Source of the DNA: Sessilibacter corallicola
Lineage (GTDB): Bacteria; Pseudomonadota; Gammaproteobacteria; Pseudomonadales; Cellvibrionaceae
Assembly: GCF_021290925.1 (NCBI RefSeq)
Contig: NZ_JAJSLX010000003.1
Coordinates: forward strand, 1 to 64,000
Reading direction: 5' to 3'
Length of the DNA: 64,000 nt
Position numbers and translations under genes: made by a program. Under the pieces are notes generated by a model, which did not search any database, was not told the DNA's origin, and was given only the letters and a program-made list of their open reading frames with translations. Every line of letters starts with the position of its first letter. The first letter of the stretch is position 1. Shown in pieces: positions 1-6,610 of the stretch.

Positions 1-83
1 AGAATAGTCACCTTCATACTCTTGAACGATTGCGTACTTCACTCTTGGTTTTTGGCAAAGTACGCCGCAGCCTTTTTTAAAAA
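1..83 (-). CDS. IS3-family transposase OrfB, N-terminal fragment (window edge)
   Basis: In the -1 frame relative to OrfA the sequence reads through without a stop from the slippery site to the window edge. It gives VKYAIVQEYEGDYS just after the OrfA stop, which resembles the start of IS3 OrfB proteins, ahead of the DDE integrase core. Only the first two dozen codons are in the window, so whether the catalytic DDE domain is intact cannot be judged. The region upstream of the slippery site is shared with OrfA. Confidence 0.7.
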
Positions 84-347
84 ATCCATCTCCTCTTGCA
101 GTCGTTTATTTTCTCTACGTAAACGTCGCAGTTCTTCGCTTTCTTTTTTTGAGTAATCGACGCCATCAACAGAGTTAAATTGTTTATCAGAAAGGCGGGT
201 AAATTGACGTTTCCAATTAGCGATTTGTTGGGCACTTACACCCAACTCTTTGGCAACTTGCGCCTGAGTAACACCCGGTTTTTCCGACCGTTTTACTGCT
301 TCTCGACGAAATTCTTCTGTGTAAGATTGATATTTTTTACGTGCCAT
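39..347 (-). CDS. IS3-family transposase OrfA (helix-turn-helix, leucine zipper)
   Basis: This 102-residue protein has the IS3 OrfA layout. An N-terminal helix-turn-helix (about residues 10-50, containing VTQAQVAKELGVS and ANWKRQF) binds the element ends. A C-terminal heptad coiled coil (about residues 68-92, LRRLRRENKRLQEEMDFLKK) drives oligomerisation. It is preceded by a good ribosome site, TGGAGGTG, a few bases before the ATG. The codons for FLKKA contain the A6G slippery run where ribosomes shift to orfB. Length is normal for the family, so this copy looks intact on this side. Confidence 0.93.
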   Translation of the reverse strand: MARKKYQSYTEEFRREAVKRSEKPGVTQAQVAKELGVSAQQIANWKRQFTRLSDKQFNSVDGVDYSKKESEELRRLRRENKRLQEEMDFLKKAAAYFAKNQE

Positions 348-418
348 TTGAGCACCTCCACTTTCAGTTAAATATAACTATAGAAGGTGACTACTAATTG
401 TGGGGCAGTCGGGTGAGT

Positions 419-898
419 ATGAACTCCAATAAAATACCAACAAAGATTCTTTATCTGAGAATAAGAAATCGAATTATTGAAGTTTTGAAAGTAATTGCCG
501 ATCCAGCGCTACACGAGTGGTTCGGAGGCGATGAAATTCTTTGTATGTGGGAAGACTGGGTTGATGATCGGAAAATCTCCGAATATACAGACCCTGAATT
601 CTCAAAGGAAGAACAGACCGCAATTCTCGAATTCCACGAAGTTTGGGTTAGAGCATGCGAAAACACACCGCAAGTAATGCCCCCAATTAGGGCGCTAAAA
701 AACAATACATATTGGCTGCAGTTAATAGAACAAGCTAGAAAGGCTCTAATAATATTGTCTATAAGAGGGGGCCTCAATGAAGAATCAGATCCAGTTATAA
801 GCCATTACATCGACGATGTATGCACGAAGAAGAGCGAAATTGGTAACGTACTCGTTCCACCAAGAGAAATAACTTCCACGGAAATCAAAGACCTTTGA
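419..898 (+). CDS. hypothetical protein next to the insertion sequence
   Basis: A predicted soluble protein of about 159 residues, rich in acidic residues and tryptophan, with no signal peptide or membrane segment. I do not recognise the family. The ATG at 419 is preferred to an upstream alternative because a GGGTGAG stretch lies just before it and the upstream codons run into the IS end. The IS insertion may have removed its original promoter. The next possible reading frame overlaps its stop (TGAATG). It is the first gene of the small-gene run on this strand. Confidence 0.55.
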   Translation: MNSNKIPTKILYLRIRNRIIEVLKVIADPALHEWFGGDEILCMWEDWVDDRKISEYTDPEFSKEEQTAILEFHEVWVRACENTPQVMPPIRALKNNTYWLQLIEQARKALIILSIRGGLNEESDPVISHYIDDVCTKKSEIGNVLVPPREITSTEIKDL

Positions 899-973
899 AT
901 GGATGCTGCCTTTTTCGCGAACGAAGCTCTTAATTTCCCTCTCATTTATGGCGACACCAAAAAAATTTCGTAA
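899..973 (+). CDS. possible 24-residue remnant ORF
   Basis: A short frame starts in the TGAATG overlap with the preceding stop and encodes MDAAFFANEALNFPLIYGDT and a few more residues before TAA. The start-stop coupling and protein-like composition suggest a decayed downstream gene of the same cassette. It is too short to assign and may be chance. Confidence 0.2.
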   Translation: MDAAFFANEALNFPLIYGDTKKIS

Positions 974-1093
974 AGAATCAATGCGAAACATTGGAAAGTT
1001 TCTCTCTTTAGATCTCTATAATGTTTTGATTCCTGAGACACAACTAGCAAAGCGTGATATAAGCAAGAGGCTACTATTGATTGTAAGTATGTA

Positions 1094-1329
1094 ATGTCAG
1101 AATCAGGTAGTGAAGGTAACTCAAATGAAGTTATTCAAATTGAATCGAATTCGGGTTCATATTCATTTAATCTTAAGGAAAAAGCGGACATTTCTATAAC
1201 CCGCAGTACATGCTGCTAAGCACTCAAGTTAAAGGGGAAAACTTGCTAAAAAGTAATATGATTTGTACGTTGGATGAAACCGTCATTTTTGAGTTTGGTT
1301 TTAATGTGTATTTTCCAATTTCAGATTAA
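1094..1329 (+). pseudogene. frameshifted small gene ahead of the first attC-like site
   Basis: Two adjoining frames look like pieces of one protein. The first starts at 1094 and runs 41 codons to a TAA at 1217-1219. The second, in another frame, covers 1210-1329 and ends ...EFGFNVYFPISD with its TAA five bases before an attC-like TATAACAAG. The stop abutting the repeat is what cassette genes usually show, so the second frame is probably the true C-terminus and the first the N-terminus, separated by a single-base change near 1205-1215. Function is unknown. Confidence 0.35.
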
Positions 1330-1333
1330 AACG

Positions 1334-1420
1334 TATAACAAGTCGCTCAAACGTTAAGTAAAATGTTGTGTTTGCTTTGAACTCACCGTCGCTTGGTTCG
1401 TCGTTTAGTGTGTTGTTAGT
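1334..1420 (+). repeat. attC-like site 1
   Basis: It begins TATAACAAG and ends GTTGTTAG, about 87 bp, lying between the end of one small gene and the start of the next. The outer ends are imperfect complements, as in integron attC R'' and R' boxes. The interior is only weakly paired, so the site may be worn. Confidence 0.5.
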
Positions 1421-1435
1421 TTGCATAGGTACATC

Positions 1436-1882
1436 ATGGATCAGTACGAAGAAAAAGCTCTGAAAGATATAGAAGAACACGGTTGCCATATTCTCCATGT
1501 CATGGAAGAGGACGAATACCCCAGATTCACCTATTCAATAGGTATCGAAAAGACTTCGGGGCAACCAGAAATAATCATCACTGGTCTAAAACAAGAAATA
1601 GCACACTGGATTGCCAACGAGTACAACAATAGGGTTAGAGCTGGTGAAGTATTTAAGCCCAACGAGTACTATTCAGATTTCCTTGAAGGCTTCGAGGTTA
1701 CATTTAAAGAAGTAGCGCAAGAACACTATTCTGAGCATTTCGGTTGGGCCAACTGGCTTTACAACAGCAATAATTTCAAAGTACTTCAGCTTATCTATCC
1801 AAATACGTCGGGTTTTTGGCCTTGGGACTCCGAAGCATCGGAGGATTTTAAGTGGTTCTTACCAAAGCTATACGCAAACTGA
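1436..1882 (+). CDS. DUF4262 domain protein
   Basis: A predicted cytoplasmic protein of 148 residues. The stretch after residue 15 (GCHILHVMEEDEYPRFTYSIGI) and the following PEIIITGL match the DUF4262 pattern of a short beta strand, an FxYSIGL motif and a PELIITGL motif. The biochemical role of the family is unknown. DUF4262 genes are common in toxin-immunity and other accessory clusters, but no toxin is seen here. The ATG at 1436 follows directly after an attC-like end, and the TGA overlaps the start of the next attC-like repeat, so the gene fills one cassette. Confidence 0.8.
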   Translation: MDQYEEKALKDIEEHGCHILHVMEEDEYPRFTYSIGIEKTSGQPEIIITGLKQEIAHWIANEYNNRVRAGEVFKPNEYYSDFLEGFEVTFKEVAQEHYSEHFGWANWLYNSNNFKVLQLIYPNTSGFWPWDSEASEDFKWFLPKLYAN

Positions 1883-1952
1883 CAAGGCCATTAATTCGCT
1901 TGTTAGGATCGCTGTACACTCGCAAGCTCGCGCCTTTTATGGTGGCATTATG
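1878..1952 (+). repeat. attC-like site 2
   Basis: It starts ACTGACAAGG, overlapping the stop of the DUF4262 gene, and ends GGTGGCATTATG. Its right half (GCAAGCTCGCGCCTTTTATG, then GTGGCATTATG) resembles a stretch at about 6,195-6,238, upstream of the receiver-domain gene. Length about 75 bp. Confidence 0.5.
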
Positions 1953-1987
1953 TTTCATGGAGCCCCGAAATTCAGTAGTTACTTGGT

Positions 1988-2358
1988 ATGAAGAAAGAGG
2001 AAATTAGTATCTGTTTGAGAATTGTTCGACAATCTATTCATAGAATTGATCCATACTGTCTGCTTGAAGGTAGTAGCCCGATTAATGAATATGATTCTGA
2101 AATTAATTCAATTACCTCGAAGTTATCGAGATGCGAATCAGGTAGAGATGTGGTGCACGTAGTTTCGAGAGTTTTGAATCATTCATTTTCAGAGAACTAC
2201 AAACCCGAGAGTTCGAGGATGAGGGGCAAAAGATATATGAGGAACTAGTTGAATATGGCATTAAATGGAAGCATAACAAGTTACTTAAGCACACTCCGCC
2301 AACTAAAGCTGGCGTAGCTGGACGTCTGGTGCGTAGCCGCATCTTAGTATGGCTTTAA
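1988..2358 (+). pseudogene. DUF1871-like gene with a frameshift
   Basis: The first frame (1988-2248, 86 codons) carries the DUF1871 signature, with IDPYCLL followed by NEYDSEI, then loses similarity after about residue 65. From about 2,180 the +1 frame continues with FRELQTREFEDEGQKIYEEL, the expected C-terminal helix of this family, and runs to a TAA at 2,356-2,358 inside the next attC-like repeat. A single-base change near 2,175-2,185 therefore splits the gene. The family is small, cytoplasmic, of unknown chemistry, and often found among immunity-type genes. A sequencing error is the alternative. Confidence 0.6.
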
Positions 2359-2360
2359 CT
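2272..2360 (+). repeat. attC-like site 3
   Basis: It begins CATAACAAGTTACTTAAG and ends TGGCTTTAAC, about 89 bp. An internal short stem (GCCAAC...GCTGGC) lies near 2,297-2,315. The opening is nearly identical to that of another attC-like site at 4,494. Confidence 0.5.
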
Positions 2361-2367
2361 TTACTAA

Positions 2368-2532
2368 ATGAATGCTTGCGCAGATGTTGAACTGATGATT
2401 TTAATTACCTTTGCTATATCCTTTATAACAGGAGACTTGGCATCATTTCGTATGCGAAAATTTACGAAGCTAGATGTCTATGATGAGCCGCAATGGAAAC
2501 TGTTATTGGGAAATGTAGCACTACCTAACTGA
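2368..2532 (+). CDS. 54-residue hypothetical membrane peptide
   Basis: Starts at ATG 2368 (or internally at 2395) immediately after an attC-like end, and ends with TGA inside a very short inverted repeat CTAACTGAACGTTAG. Residues 10-22 are hydrophobic (ILITFAISFIT), so one membrane pass is likely. No family is recognised. Its position, flanked on both sides by cassette-type boundaries, is the main argument that it is a real cassette gene or the remains of one. Confidence 0.35.
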   Translation: MNACADVELMILITFAISFITGDLASFRMRKFTKLDVYDEPQWKLLLGNVALPN

Positions 2533-2539
2533 ACGTTAG
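2525..2539 (+). repeat. collapsed attC-like site
   Basis: CTAAC-TGAAC-GTTAG is a perfect 5-bp inverted repeat around a 5-base centre, carrying only the outer R''/R'-type boxes with no interior. It sits exactly where a cassette boundary is expected, between two small genes. I read it as an attC whose middle has been deleted; chance is possible. Confidence 0.4.
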
Positions 2540-2547
2540 CACTAAAT

Positions 2548-2922
2548 ATGAAACGAGCAATAATTATTATATTTTTGGCTCTACTATGCTCATGTGACTC
2601 GGGCGTAGAATGGCGAGATGAACCTTACGAGGTAATATGGACCGATACTGGAGGTAACCGCACGCTAAATTATGAAATAAGTAAAAATGCTTCAATTGGG
2701 CGAGTTAAAGCCGAAGTTATCGCAGTTGGTAGCAATGTTAAATACGTGGTTGCAAAACAAAAATCGATCGATAATGGATCAATCTCGTATTTTTACATAG
2801 ACAGAGAAAAAGATGATAAACATTTAAACGGAGATGAAATCGCTCAAGGTCCATTTTCGGAAGCAAGGTTTCTGCAAATAAAAGTCGAGCTTGGCCTTCC
2901 AGAGTTTAATAGGAAGTTTTAA
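2548..2922 (+). CDS. small lipoprotein of unknown function
   Basis: A 124-residue protein with a lipoprotein signal: Lys-Arg, a hydrophobic run IIIIFLALLCSC, and Cys at residue 15 or 17 as the likely lipidated residue. The mature part is charged, with no cysteines and no recognised domain. It probably sits at the inner face of the outer membrane. The ATG follows a collapsed attC-like boundary by nine bases and the stop precedes a full attC-like site by 14 bases, so it is a one-gene cassette. Confidence 0.7.
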   Translation: MKRAIIIIFLALLCSCDSGVEWRDEPYEVIWTDTGGNRTLNYEISKNASIGRVKAEVIAVGSNVKYVVAKQKSIDNGSISYFYIDREKDDKHLNGDEIAQGPFSEARFLQIKVELGLPEFNRKF

Positions 2923-2935
2923 TCTAATGCAAAGT

Positions 2936-3027
2936 GTTAACAAAGCAACCAACCGGGCTCCTCATTGTGTGGTTCACTTCGCTCTCTTTGCCACACTATG
3001 CTCTGCTCGGTTATTACAGAGTTAGAT
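2936..3027 (+). repeat. attC-like site 4 (best folded outer arms)
   Basis: Starts GTTAACAAAGCAACC and ends ACAGAGTTAGAT. The two halves pair over most of their length when folded (outer arms, CCACAC/GTGTGG near the centre), with a scatter of mismatches as expected of attC. The last bases, GTTAGATG, contain the start codon of the following gene. About 92 bp. This is one of the clearest cassette sites in the window. Confidence 0.65.
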
Positions 3028-3553
3028 GAAAATGAAGGTTAATGCCATTTTTCTGTTATTTCTCTTGACAGGCTGTGTTCAGCAGGTTGATCTCGAAGAA
3101 ATTAAAAAAGATTTTGTTGAAAACAGAGACTCATTCGAACAACTGTCTTCAATGATCAAAGAGGAAAATTATGATGCATCTTGTTTTGCTGTAGGCACTG
3201 ATCGTATAGGAGACTACAGGGGCCATAACGGAAAATGGAATACTAATCAAAATTACGAGCGAAGGATTTCTATCGAACAAGTTCTCAGGGAAGTCGGTAT
3301 ATCTCCTGAGAGGTATCAAGATTACCTGACGAGGTTTAACAAAGTTGATTCGGAGCGAATAGAATATTGCCCTGGAGAACCTAGTTGGATTCGTATTATG
3401 GTTCATCGAAGTGGTCTAGCTGTTGCGGGTTGCTTAACAACCATAAATATTAACGGTGATCTTTCGGTTCCGAAAAGTGATATAAAGCCGGGTTATTCTA
3501 GTGAGATTATGCCTCTAGGAGATGGTTGGTATCTTAATCATGATTGCACATAA
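3026..3553 (+). CDS. lipoprotein of unknown function
   Basis: A 175-residue lipoprotein. Residues 1-17 are a signal peptide ending LLFLLTGC, with Cys17 as the lipidation site. The mature chain has five further cysteines that could pair in the periplasm, and an amphipathic helix (about residues 23-47). No family is recognised. The ATG lies within the terminal GTTAGATG of the preceding attC-like site, so there is almost no 5' leader, as is usual in cassettes. Expression would depend on an outside promoter. Confidence 0.7.
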   Translation: MKMKVNAIFLLFLLTGCVQQVDLEEIKKDFVENRDSFEQLSSMIKEENYDASCFAVGTDRIGDYRGHNGKWNTNQNYERRISIEQVLREVGISPERYQDYLTRFNKVDSERIEYCPGEPSWIRIMVHRSGLAVAGCLTTININGDLSVPKSDIKPGYSSEIMPLGDGWYLNHDCT

Positions 3554-3558
3554 ATCAC

Positions 3559-3640
3559 CTTACAAGCGCATTAAAAGTCACCCACAAAAACCATGGGCTG
3601 GACCGCTAATGCTCACCTTTTATGTGAGCGTTACGTTTAG
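3559..3640 (+). repeat. attC-like site 5
   Basis: Starts CTTACAAGCGCATTAAAAG and ends GAGCGTTACGTTTAG, about 82 bp, between two small plus-strand genes. Terminal boxes are recognisable; internal pairing is weaker than in site 4. Confidence 0.5.
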
Positions 3641-3654
3641 AAATTTGAATCTCC

Positions 3655-3921
3655 ATGTTTCTAGAAGAGTTAAAGAAAGAATTGAGGGATCTGTTTGATA
3701 CCGAGTTAGTACAAGTATTAGCGGATGTTTTGGCGCTCCAAGAACCCTATAAAGACGAGCCGCTCTTTAAATCATCAAAGTTGTTCATTGGTATTTACTG
3801 TGAAAATGAAGAAGACTCCTTTGTTAAAGCAATAGCTTACCGAAGAAATGGAGAGCTGGCTCCTGATTGGGGTTTCTATCAAGATAAGGAATCAAAAATA
3901 AAAGGCAGCGATTACACGTAA
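3655..3921 (+). CDS. hypothetical protein, 88 residues
   Basis: A small acidic protein, predicted soluble, with an amphipathic N-terminal helix (residues 2-16) and a strand-rich centre (LFIGIYCENEED). No known domain is recognised. The start at ATG 3655 lies 14 bases after an attC-like end, and a short attC-like repeat follows about 40 bases after the stop, so it fits a cassette. No clear Shine-Dalgarno is seen. Confidence 0.5.
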   Translation: MFLEELKKELRDLFDTELVQVLADVLALQEPYKDEPLFKSSKLFIGIYCENEEDSFVKAIAYRRNGELAPDWGFYQDKESKIKGSDYT

Positions 3922-3958
3922 AATTGTATAGAATGTATTCCCCAATTTTCAAACGTAA

Positions 3959-4006
3959 ATATAACAATCTGTCCAAGGCTCTAACTCTTTAGCTGAGCGT
4001 TGTCCG
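3959..4006 (+). repeat. short attC-like site 6
   Basis: Starts ATATAACAATC and ends GAGCGTTGTCC with an internal AAGGCTCTAA / TTTAGCTGAG region. Only about 48 bp, so it is either a very short or a partly deleted site. Confidence is limited by the short length. Confidence 0.35.
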
Positions 4007-4317
4007 TCCTCTGTGGAATTTTCTTGGTTCTAAATTCATTATTTTCTGCTGTATAAAATTGAAAGTTTTTGTCGCTGTGACTTGAGTGAACTAAAGTATT
4101 AATTAGAAAACGTGGTTACTAATTTTAAACTTTTATCAGTTGCGATAAATCTTCCCGTCTGCTCTTCCTTGGTGATCTTAAATTGCGGTAAATTTTCAGC
4201 CTGTAAGTCTGTATTTTCTTTGTCCGCATTATTTGGCAGTCAATTTGGGCTCTCAGGAACGCTGGTTTCATGGTAAATTAGGGCTTAGCGAAGCGATTGT
4301 TATAACTTCAAAGAACT
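4007..4317 (+). other. non-coding leader carrying two recurring motifs
   Basis: No gene is seen in these 311 bases. They contain TGAACTAAAGTATTAA at 4087-4102, also found at 16277, 18193 (one change) and 23594 (one change), and the promoter-like element at 4250-4280. A leader of this size is unusual inside an otherwise tightly packed cassette-like run. Confidence 0.5.
4250..4280 (+). promoter_or_regulatory. recurrent promoter-like element, copy 1
   Basis: CTCTCA, an 18-base spacer, then TAAATT preceded by ATGG, giving an extended -10 form (TGGTAAATT). It ends 38 bases upstream of the ATG at 4318. Four more copies with the same geometry lie upstream of other unrelated genes in the window. Confidence 0.5.
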
Positions 4318-4569
4318 ATGAATGTGAATACTGAAGTAAAAGTACCTGAAAGACCGAGTTCATTTCCGGGAGTGAGTAGTGATCTTGTCGTTATTCCTCC
4401 GGTCACTCATCCGGGAAAGTACTTGCATAAAGGTGAGTTGCTATTCTGTGTTGATATTGGCATTGGGAATTTACATAATCTGGAGTGGTCGGTTGTAACA
4501 AGTTACTGCAATTCGTTCCGACCTCAAATACGGGCCTCTACCGAAAGCACAAAAAGCATGCGCTGTTAA
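4318..4569 (+). CDS. hypothetical protein, C-terminus encoded within an attC-like site
   Basis: An 83-residue frame behind the promoter-like element. The first 58 or so residues look protein-like (a VVIPPVTHPGKYLHKGEL segment). The last 25 are encoded by bases that match an attC-like repeat beginning TTGTAACAAGTTACTGC at 4,493. Reading into the cassette site is known for cassette genes and usually follows loss of the original stop. No family is recognised and the start has no obvious ribosome site, so it may also be a degenerate gene. Confidence 0.4.
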   Translation: MNVNTEVKVPERPSSFPGVSSDLVVIPPVTHPGKYLHKGELLFCVDIGIGNLHNLEWSVVTSYCNSFRPQIRASTESTKSMRC

Positions 4570-4570
4570 G
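4494..4570 (+). repeat. attC-like site 7
   Basis: Starts TGTAACAAGTTACTGCAA, almost the same opening as site 3, and ends GCGCTGTTAAG. It underlies the 3' end of the preceding reading frame, and the next gene starts seven bases after it. Confidence 0.4.
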
Positions 4571-4576
4571 TGTATT

Positions 4577-4873
4577 ATGAATGTCAATCATATTTTAAGT
4601 GTCGAAAAATTAAGAGACGGAGGCTCCTTAATAATCAGTTTTCAGGCAGATGATTCTTGTGAATATTGGTTAATGCTTCCAAAGACAGGATATGAAGATG
4701 ATGAGATTGTATACGGTTCACCTGTGTTGATAAATAGAACAACGAGCATCGAGATTGATTTAAAATGGAGCAGCGCAAATGCTTTGCTTCGTCGGTTTGA
4801 GTCATATATTAAAAAAGACAGATATCAAGCCATATTAAGCAAAATGCAGGGTGTAATAGATGGTAATACTTAA
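4577..4873 (+). CDS. hypothetical protein, 98 residues
   Basis: A small soluble protein with alternating strand-like segments (SLIISFQA, CEYWLMLPKT, PVLINRTTSIEIDL) and a C-terminal helix. It could be a small beta-sandwich of the immunity-protein type, but I cannot name a family. It begins just after attC-like site 7. Its stop TAA is part of TAACAAG, as expected at a cassette boundary. Confidence 0.5.
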   Translation: MNVNHILSVEKLRDGGSLIISFQADDSCEYWLMLPKTGYEDDEIVYGSPVLINRTTSIEIDLKWSSANALLRRFESYIKKDRYQAILSKMQGVIDGNT

Positions 4874-4920
4874 CAAGTTTGTATGTTTTATGGGTGTCTT
4901 ACTTACGCCAGTGTATTAAC

Positions 4921-5018
4921 CCTAACAAACTGCTCAATCCGACTTCTACTGCATTTCTAATTTTGTGCTTAGCCGCTACGCTAACACAAAACAATCAACT
5001 CCATTTTGGCGGCTTATG
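4921..5018 (+). repeat. attC-like site 8, with a strong central stem
   Basis: Starts CCTAACAAACTGCTC and ends GGCGGCTTATG. The centre (4961-4991) is a 12-bp perfect stem, TTTTGTG and TTAGC pairing with GCTAACACAAAA, with one unpaired C on one side and a six-base loop. An extrahelical base of this kind is a hallmark of folded attC sites. The next gene starts five bases later. Confidence 0.6.
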
Positions 5019-5023
5019 TATAA

Positions 5024-5395
5024 ATGAAACTACACGAGATAGATGAAAAATATGGCGAATACATCGGCTATTCAGTTGTGTTAGTGCCATTAATAGGTTT
5101 TCTACTATTTATTGAGGCAGTCACTTTATACGGCCTTTTACTGGCAGGACTTTCCATTTGTAGTATTTGTGGGATCTACTTAATGGAAGTAGCATTAATC
5201 AACCACGGATTAAGCGTTATTAAACAAAGGTCAAAATCGACCATTTTTTGGTCTAGCACATTAATTGGTTTATGTTCGCTGGCCTTAATCACATACATGG
5301 TTGGCATCGTAAACTTAAAAGTGTTGTACGTAGGGTTGGGTTTAGTAACAACGTTTTTGTTAGTCAATCGTATCGTGGGGGGTGATCATGCATAA
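5024..5395 (+). CDS. small integral membrane protein
   Basis: A 123-residue protein with four predicted membrane segments, at about residues 16-36, 37-60, 72-92 and 94-115, and short charged loops. No motif or family is recognised. The ATG follows the cassette site by five bases, and the stop TAA forms the beginning of the next TAACAAG box, so the gene occupies a cassette exactly. Confidence 0.6.
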   Translation: MKLHEIDEKYGEYIGYSVVLVPLIGFLLFIEAVTLYGLLLAGLSICSICGIYLMEVALINHGLSVIKQRSKSTIFWSSTLIGLCSLALITYMVGIVNLKVLYVGLGLVTTFLLVNRIVGGDHA

Positions 5396-5467
5396 CAAGC
5401 CGTACCAATCACTATTTTCGGTCGCCGTGACATCCAAAACTTATCTGTCTTTGTGTGGACATTAAGC
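5390..5467 (+). repeat. attC-like site 9
   Basis: Starts GCATAACAAGCCG and ends GTGGACATTAAGC. Its first bases supply the stop codon of the membrane-protein gene. The arms pair poorly, so it may be inactive. Confidence 0.4.
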
Positions 5468-5472
5468 AACCT

Positions 5473-6000
5473 ATGACTATAAAACTATTTCACGCTGATA
5501 TTTTTCAAAATCAGGATGAAGGTATTGTCTTAACTGTGGATGGCGCTGCTAGGGGAATGGAAGGAAATATTGCTCGTAGTTTTGCGAGAGTGTATCCCGA
5601 TATCTGGGAAGAAGTTGACGAAGAAATTAGTTACCCTATTGTTCTTGGTAGAGCACAAGCAATTAAAATCCACTCTGATTATGATTTTCATAATAAATAC
5701 TGTTTTATCGCCGCAACTTTAAACCACATAGACACCTTATCCGATCGAGAGAAGCTGGATGTGCAATCAAGTGCCCTAAGACATGTGTTGTCACTGGCTG
5801 AGTCTCGACGACTAAATAGCATCGCTACTACTATCATGGTCGGTGGTTGGCGTCTCGAACTAGAAGATGCCCTGGTCAATATGGTTAAAGTTATTCAGAG
5901 GGCAAATGAATTATCTTCCCAGGTTCCGGATGTTTCAGTTTATGTACTTTCAGAGCAGGAGTTTTTAATGGCACATGAGCTTTTGACGAGGTACCTTTAA
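5473..6000 (+). CDS. macro-domain-like protein
   Basis: A soluble protein of 175 residues. The N-terminal pattern (a strand ending in HADIF, then DEGIVLTVDGAARGMEGNIARSF) and the central HNKYCFIAATL resemble macro domains, which bind or hydrolyse ADP-ribose and related nucleotides. The usual GDI-T/NAAN signature is degenerate, so enzymatic activity is uncertain. The ATG at 5473 is preferred over GTG 5455, which lies inside the preceding attC-like site. The stop opens a shortened attC-like repeat. It could act on NAD-derived signals, but this is inference from fold resemblance only. Confidence 0.5.
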   Translation: MTIKLFHADIFQNQDEGIVLTVDGAARGMEGNIARSFARVYPDIWEEVDEEISYPIVLGRAQAIKIHSDYDFHNKYCFIAATLNHIDTLSDREKLDVQSSALRHVLSLAESRRLNSIATTIMVGGWRLELEDALVNMVKVIQRANELSSQVPDVSVYVLSEQEFLMAHELLTRYL

Positions 6001-6029
6001 CGAAGCGGTCCATTACCGCAGCGTTAGGC
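5996..6029 (+). repeat. short attC-like site 10
   Basis: TTTAACGAAGCGGT, then CCATTACCGCAGCGTTAGGC. The boxes TTTAACG and CGTTAGGC are close to the integron consensus (RYYYAAC / GTTRRRY), and GCGGT/ACCGC forms an inner stem. At 34 bp it is shorter than known functional sites, so it is probably a deletion derivative. Confidence 0.5.
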
Positions 6030-6250
6030 TGAAACAGCTGTATTACGACTTTAGTAATTTGCCAAAGAGAGAAATAATATACAAAAATAAATCCCCAGTA
6101 AAAAGAAAAAATTACTTATTAAACGCTATTTTAAGCAGTATGGGTACGAAATATAATATCTCTCTCAGATGTATACGTCCACAAATAATGTGGCCTCTGC
6201 AAAGCTCGCTACCGACCGCCTTTTATGTAGGTATTATGCGCAATAGAGAA

Positions 6251-6610
6251 ATGAAAATTTTATTTATTGAAAATCATCCTCACTTAGGAAAAATTGTAAC
6301 GGATAAATTTCTATACAATCATGAAGTCACATTGATGCCAAGTATAGAGATCGCAATAAAAATGACTAGAGAAGCAAAATTTGATGTGGCTCTCGTCGAC
6401 TATGATCTTGATGATGGGAAAGGTGACAATTTTGTGAGATATGTTAAAGGAGAATTCCCGAGTTTACCTTGTATTGCAGTGTCATCTCATGAAAGGGGAA
6501 ATCAAGCATTGCTGTCTGCTGGAGCCGTAGATGTATGTAGTAAAATGAAGTTCTCTGAAATATTAAAGATAATTGAAAAGGTGCTAAATAATAAAACTAA
6601 AAACACATAA
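6251..6610 (+). CDS. stand-alone response-regulator receiver domain (CheY-like)
   Basis: A 119-residue single REC domain. It starts MKILFIENHPHLGKIV, with Glu-Asn in place of the usual acidic Asp pair, and has the phospho-acceptor Asp in ALVDYDLDDGKGDNFV and Ser-Ser at the conserved Thr/Ser position (IAVSSH). The usual Lys is probably the one in CSKMKF. No output domain follows. The start at 6251 is chosen because the domain begins there; upstream codons cover a cassette-type boundary (TATGTAGGTATTATG near 6,225). The weak acidic pocket makes canonical phosphorylation uncertain. No kinase is adjacent. Confidence 0.75.
   Translation: MKILFIENHPHLGKIVTDKFLYNHEVTLMPSIEIAIKMTREAKFDVALVDYDLDDGKGDNFVRYVKGEFPSLPCIAVSSHERGNQALLSAGAVDVCSKMKFSEILKIIEKVLNNKTKNT

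Larger units (their letters stand above)
1..396 (-). mobile_element. IS3-family insertion sequence, right part only
   Basis: The element runs off the left edge of the window. It carries orfA, a slippery A6G heptamer (minus strand, near positions 75-85) and the start of orfB in the -1 frame, which is the standard IS3 arrangement for making the OrfAB transposase by programmed frameshifting. The right boundary is set near 396 because the reading frame of the neighbouring gene begins just outside. The exact terminal inverted repeat cannot be confirmed because the other end is missing. Transposition into the edge of the cassette-like array is inferred from position. Confidence 0.8.

Noticed and set aside
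5-393. An 11-bp inverted repeat, TAGTCACCTTC at 5-15 and GAAGGTGACTA at 383-393, as the termini of a minimal element
   Set aside because: Positions 5-15 lie within the OrfB coding sequence (codons for EGDY), so a second IS end is not expected there; the element continues past the window edge.
903-1094. 63-codon plus-strand frame
   Set aside because: It has no ribosome site and random-looking composition, and it overlaps the small ORF linked to the preceding gene; no support was found.
5473-6000. Calling the macro-like protein a confirmed ADP-ribose hydrolase
   Set aside because: The key active-site motif is degenerate, so only fold resemblance is claimed.
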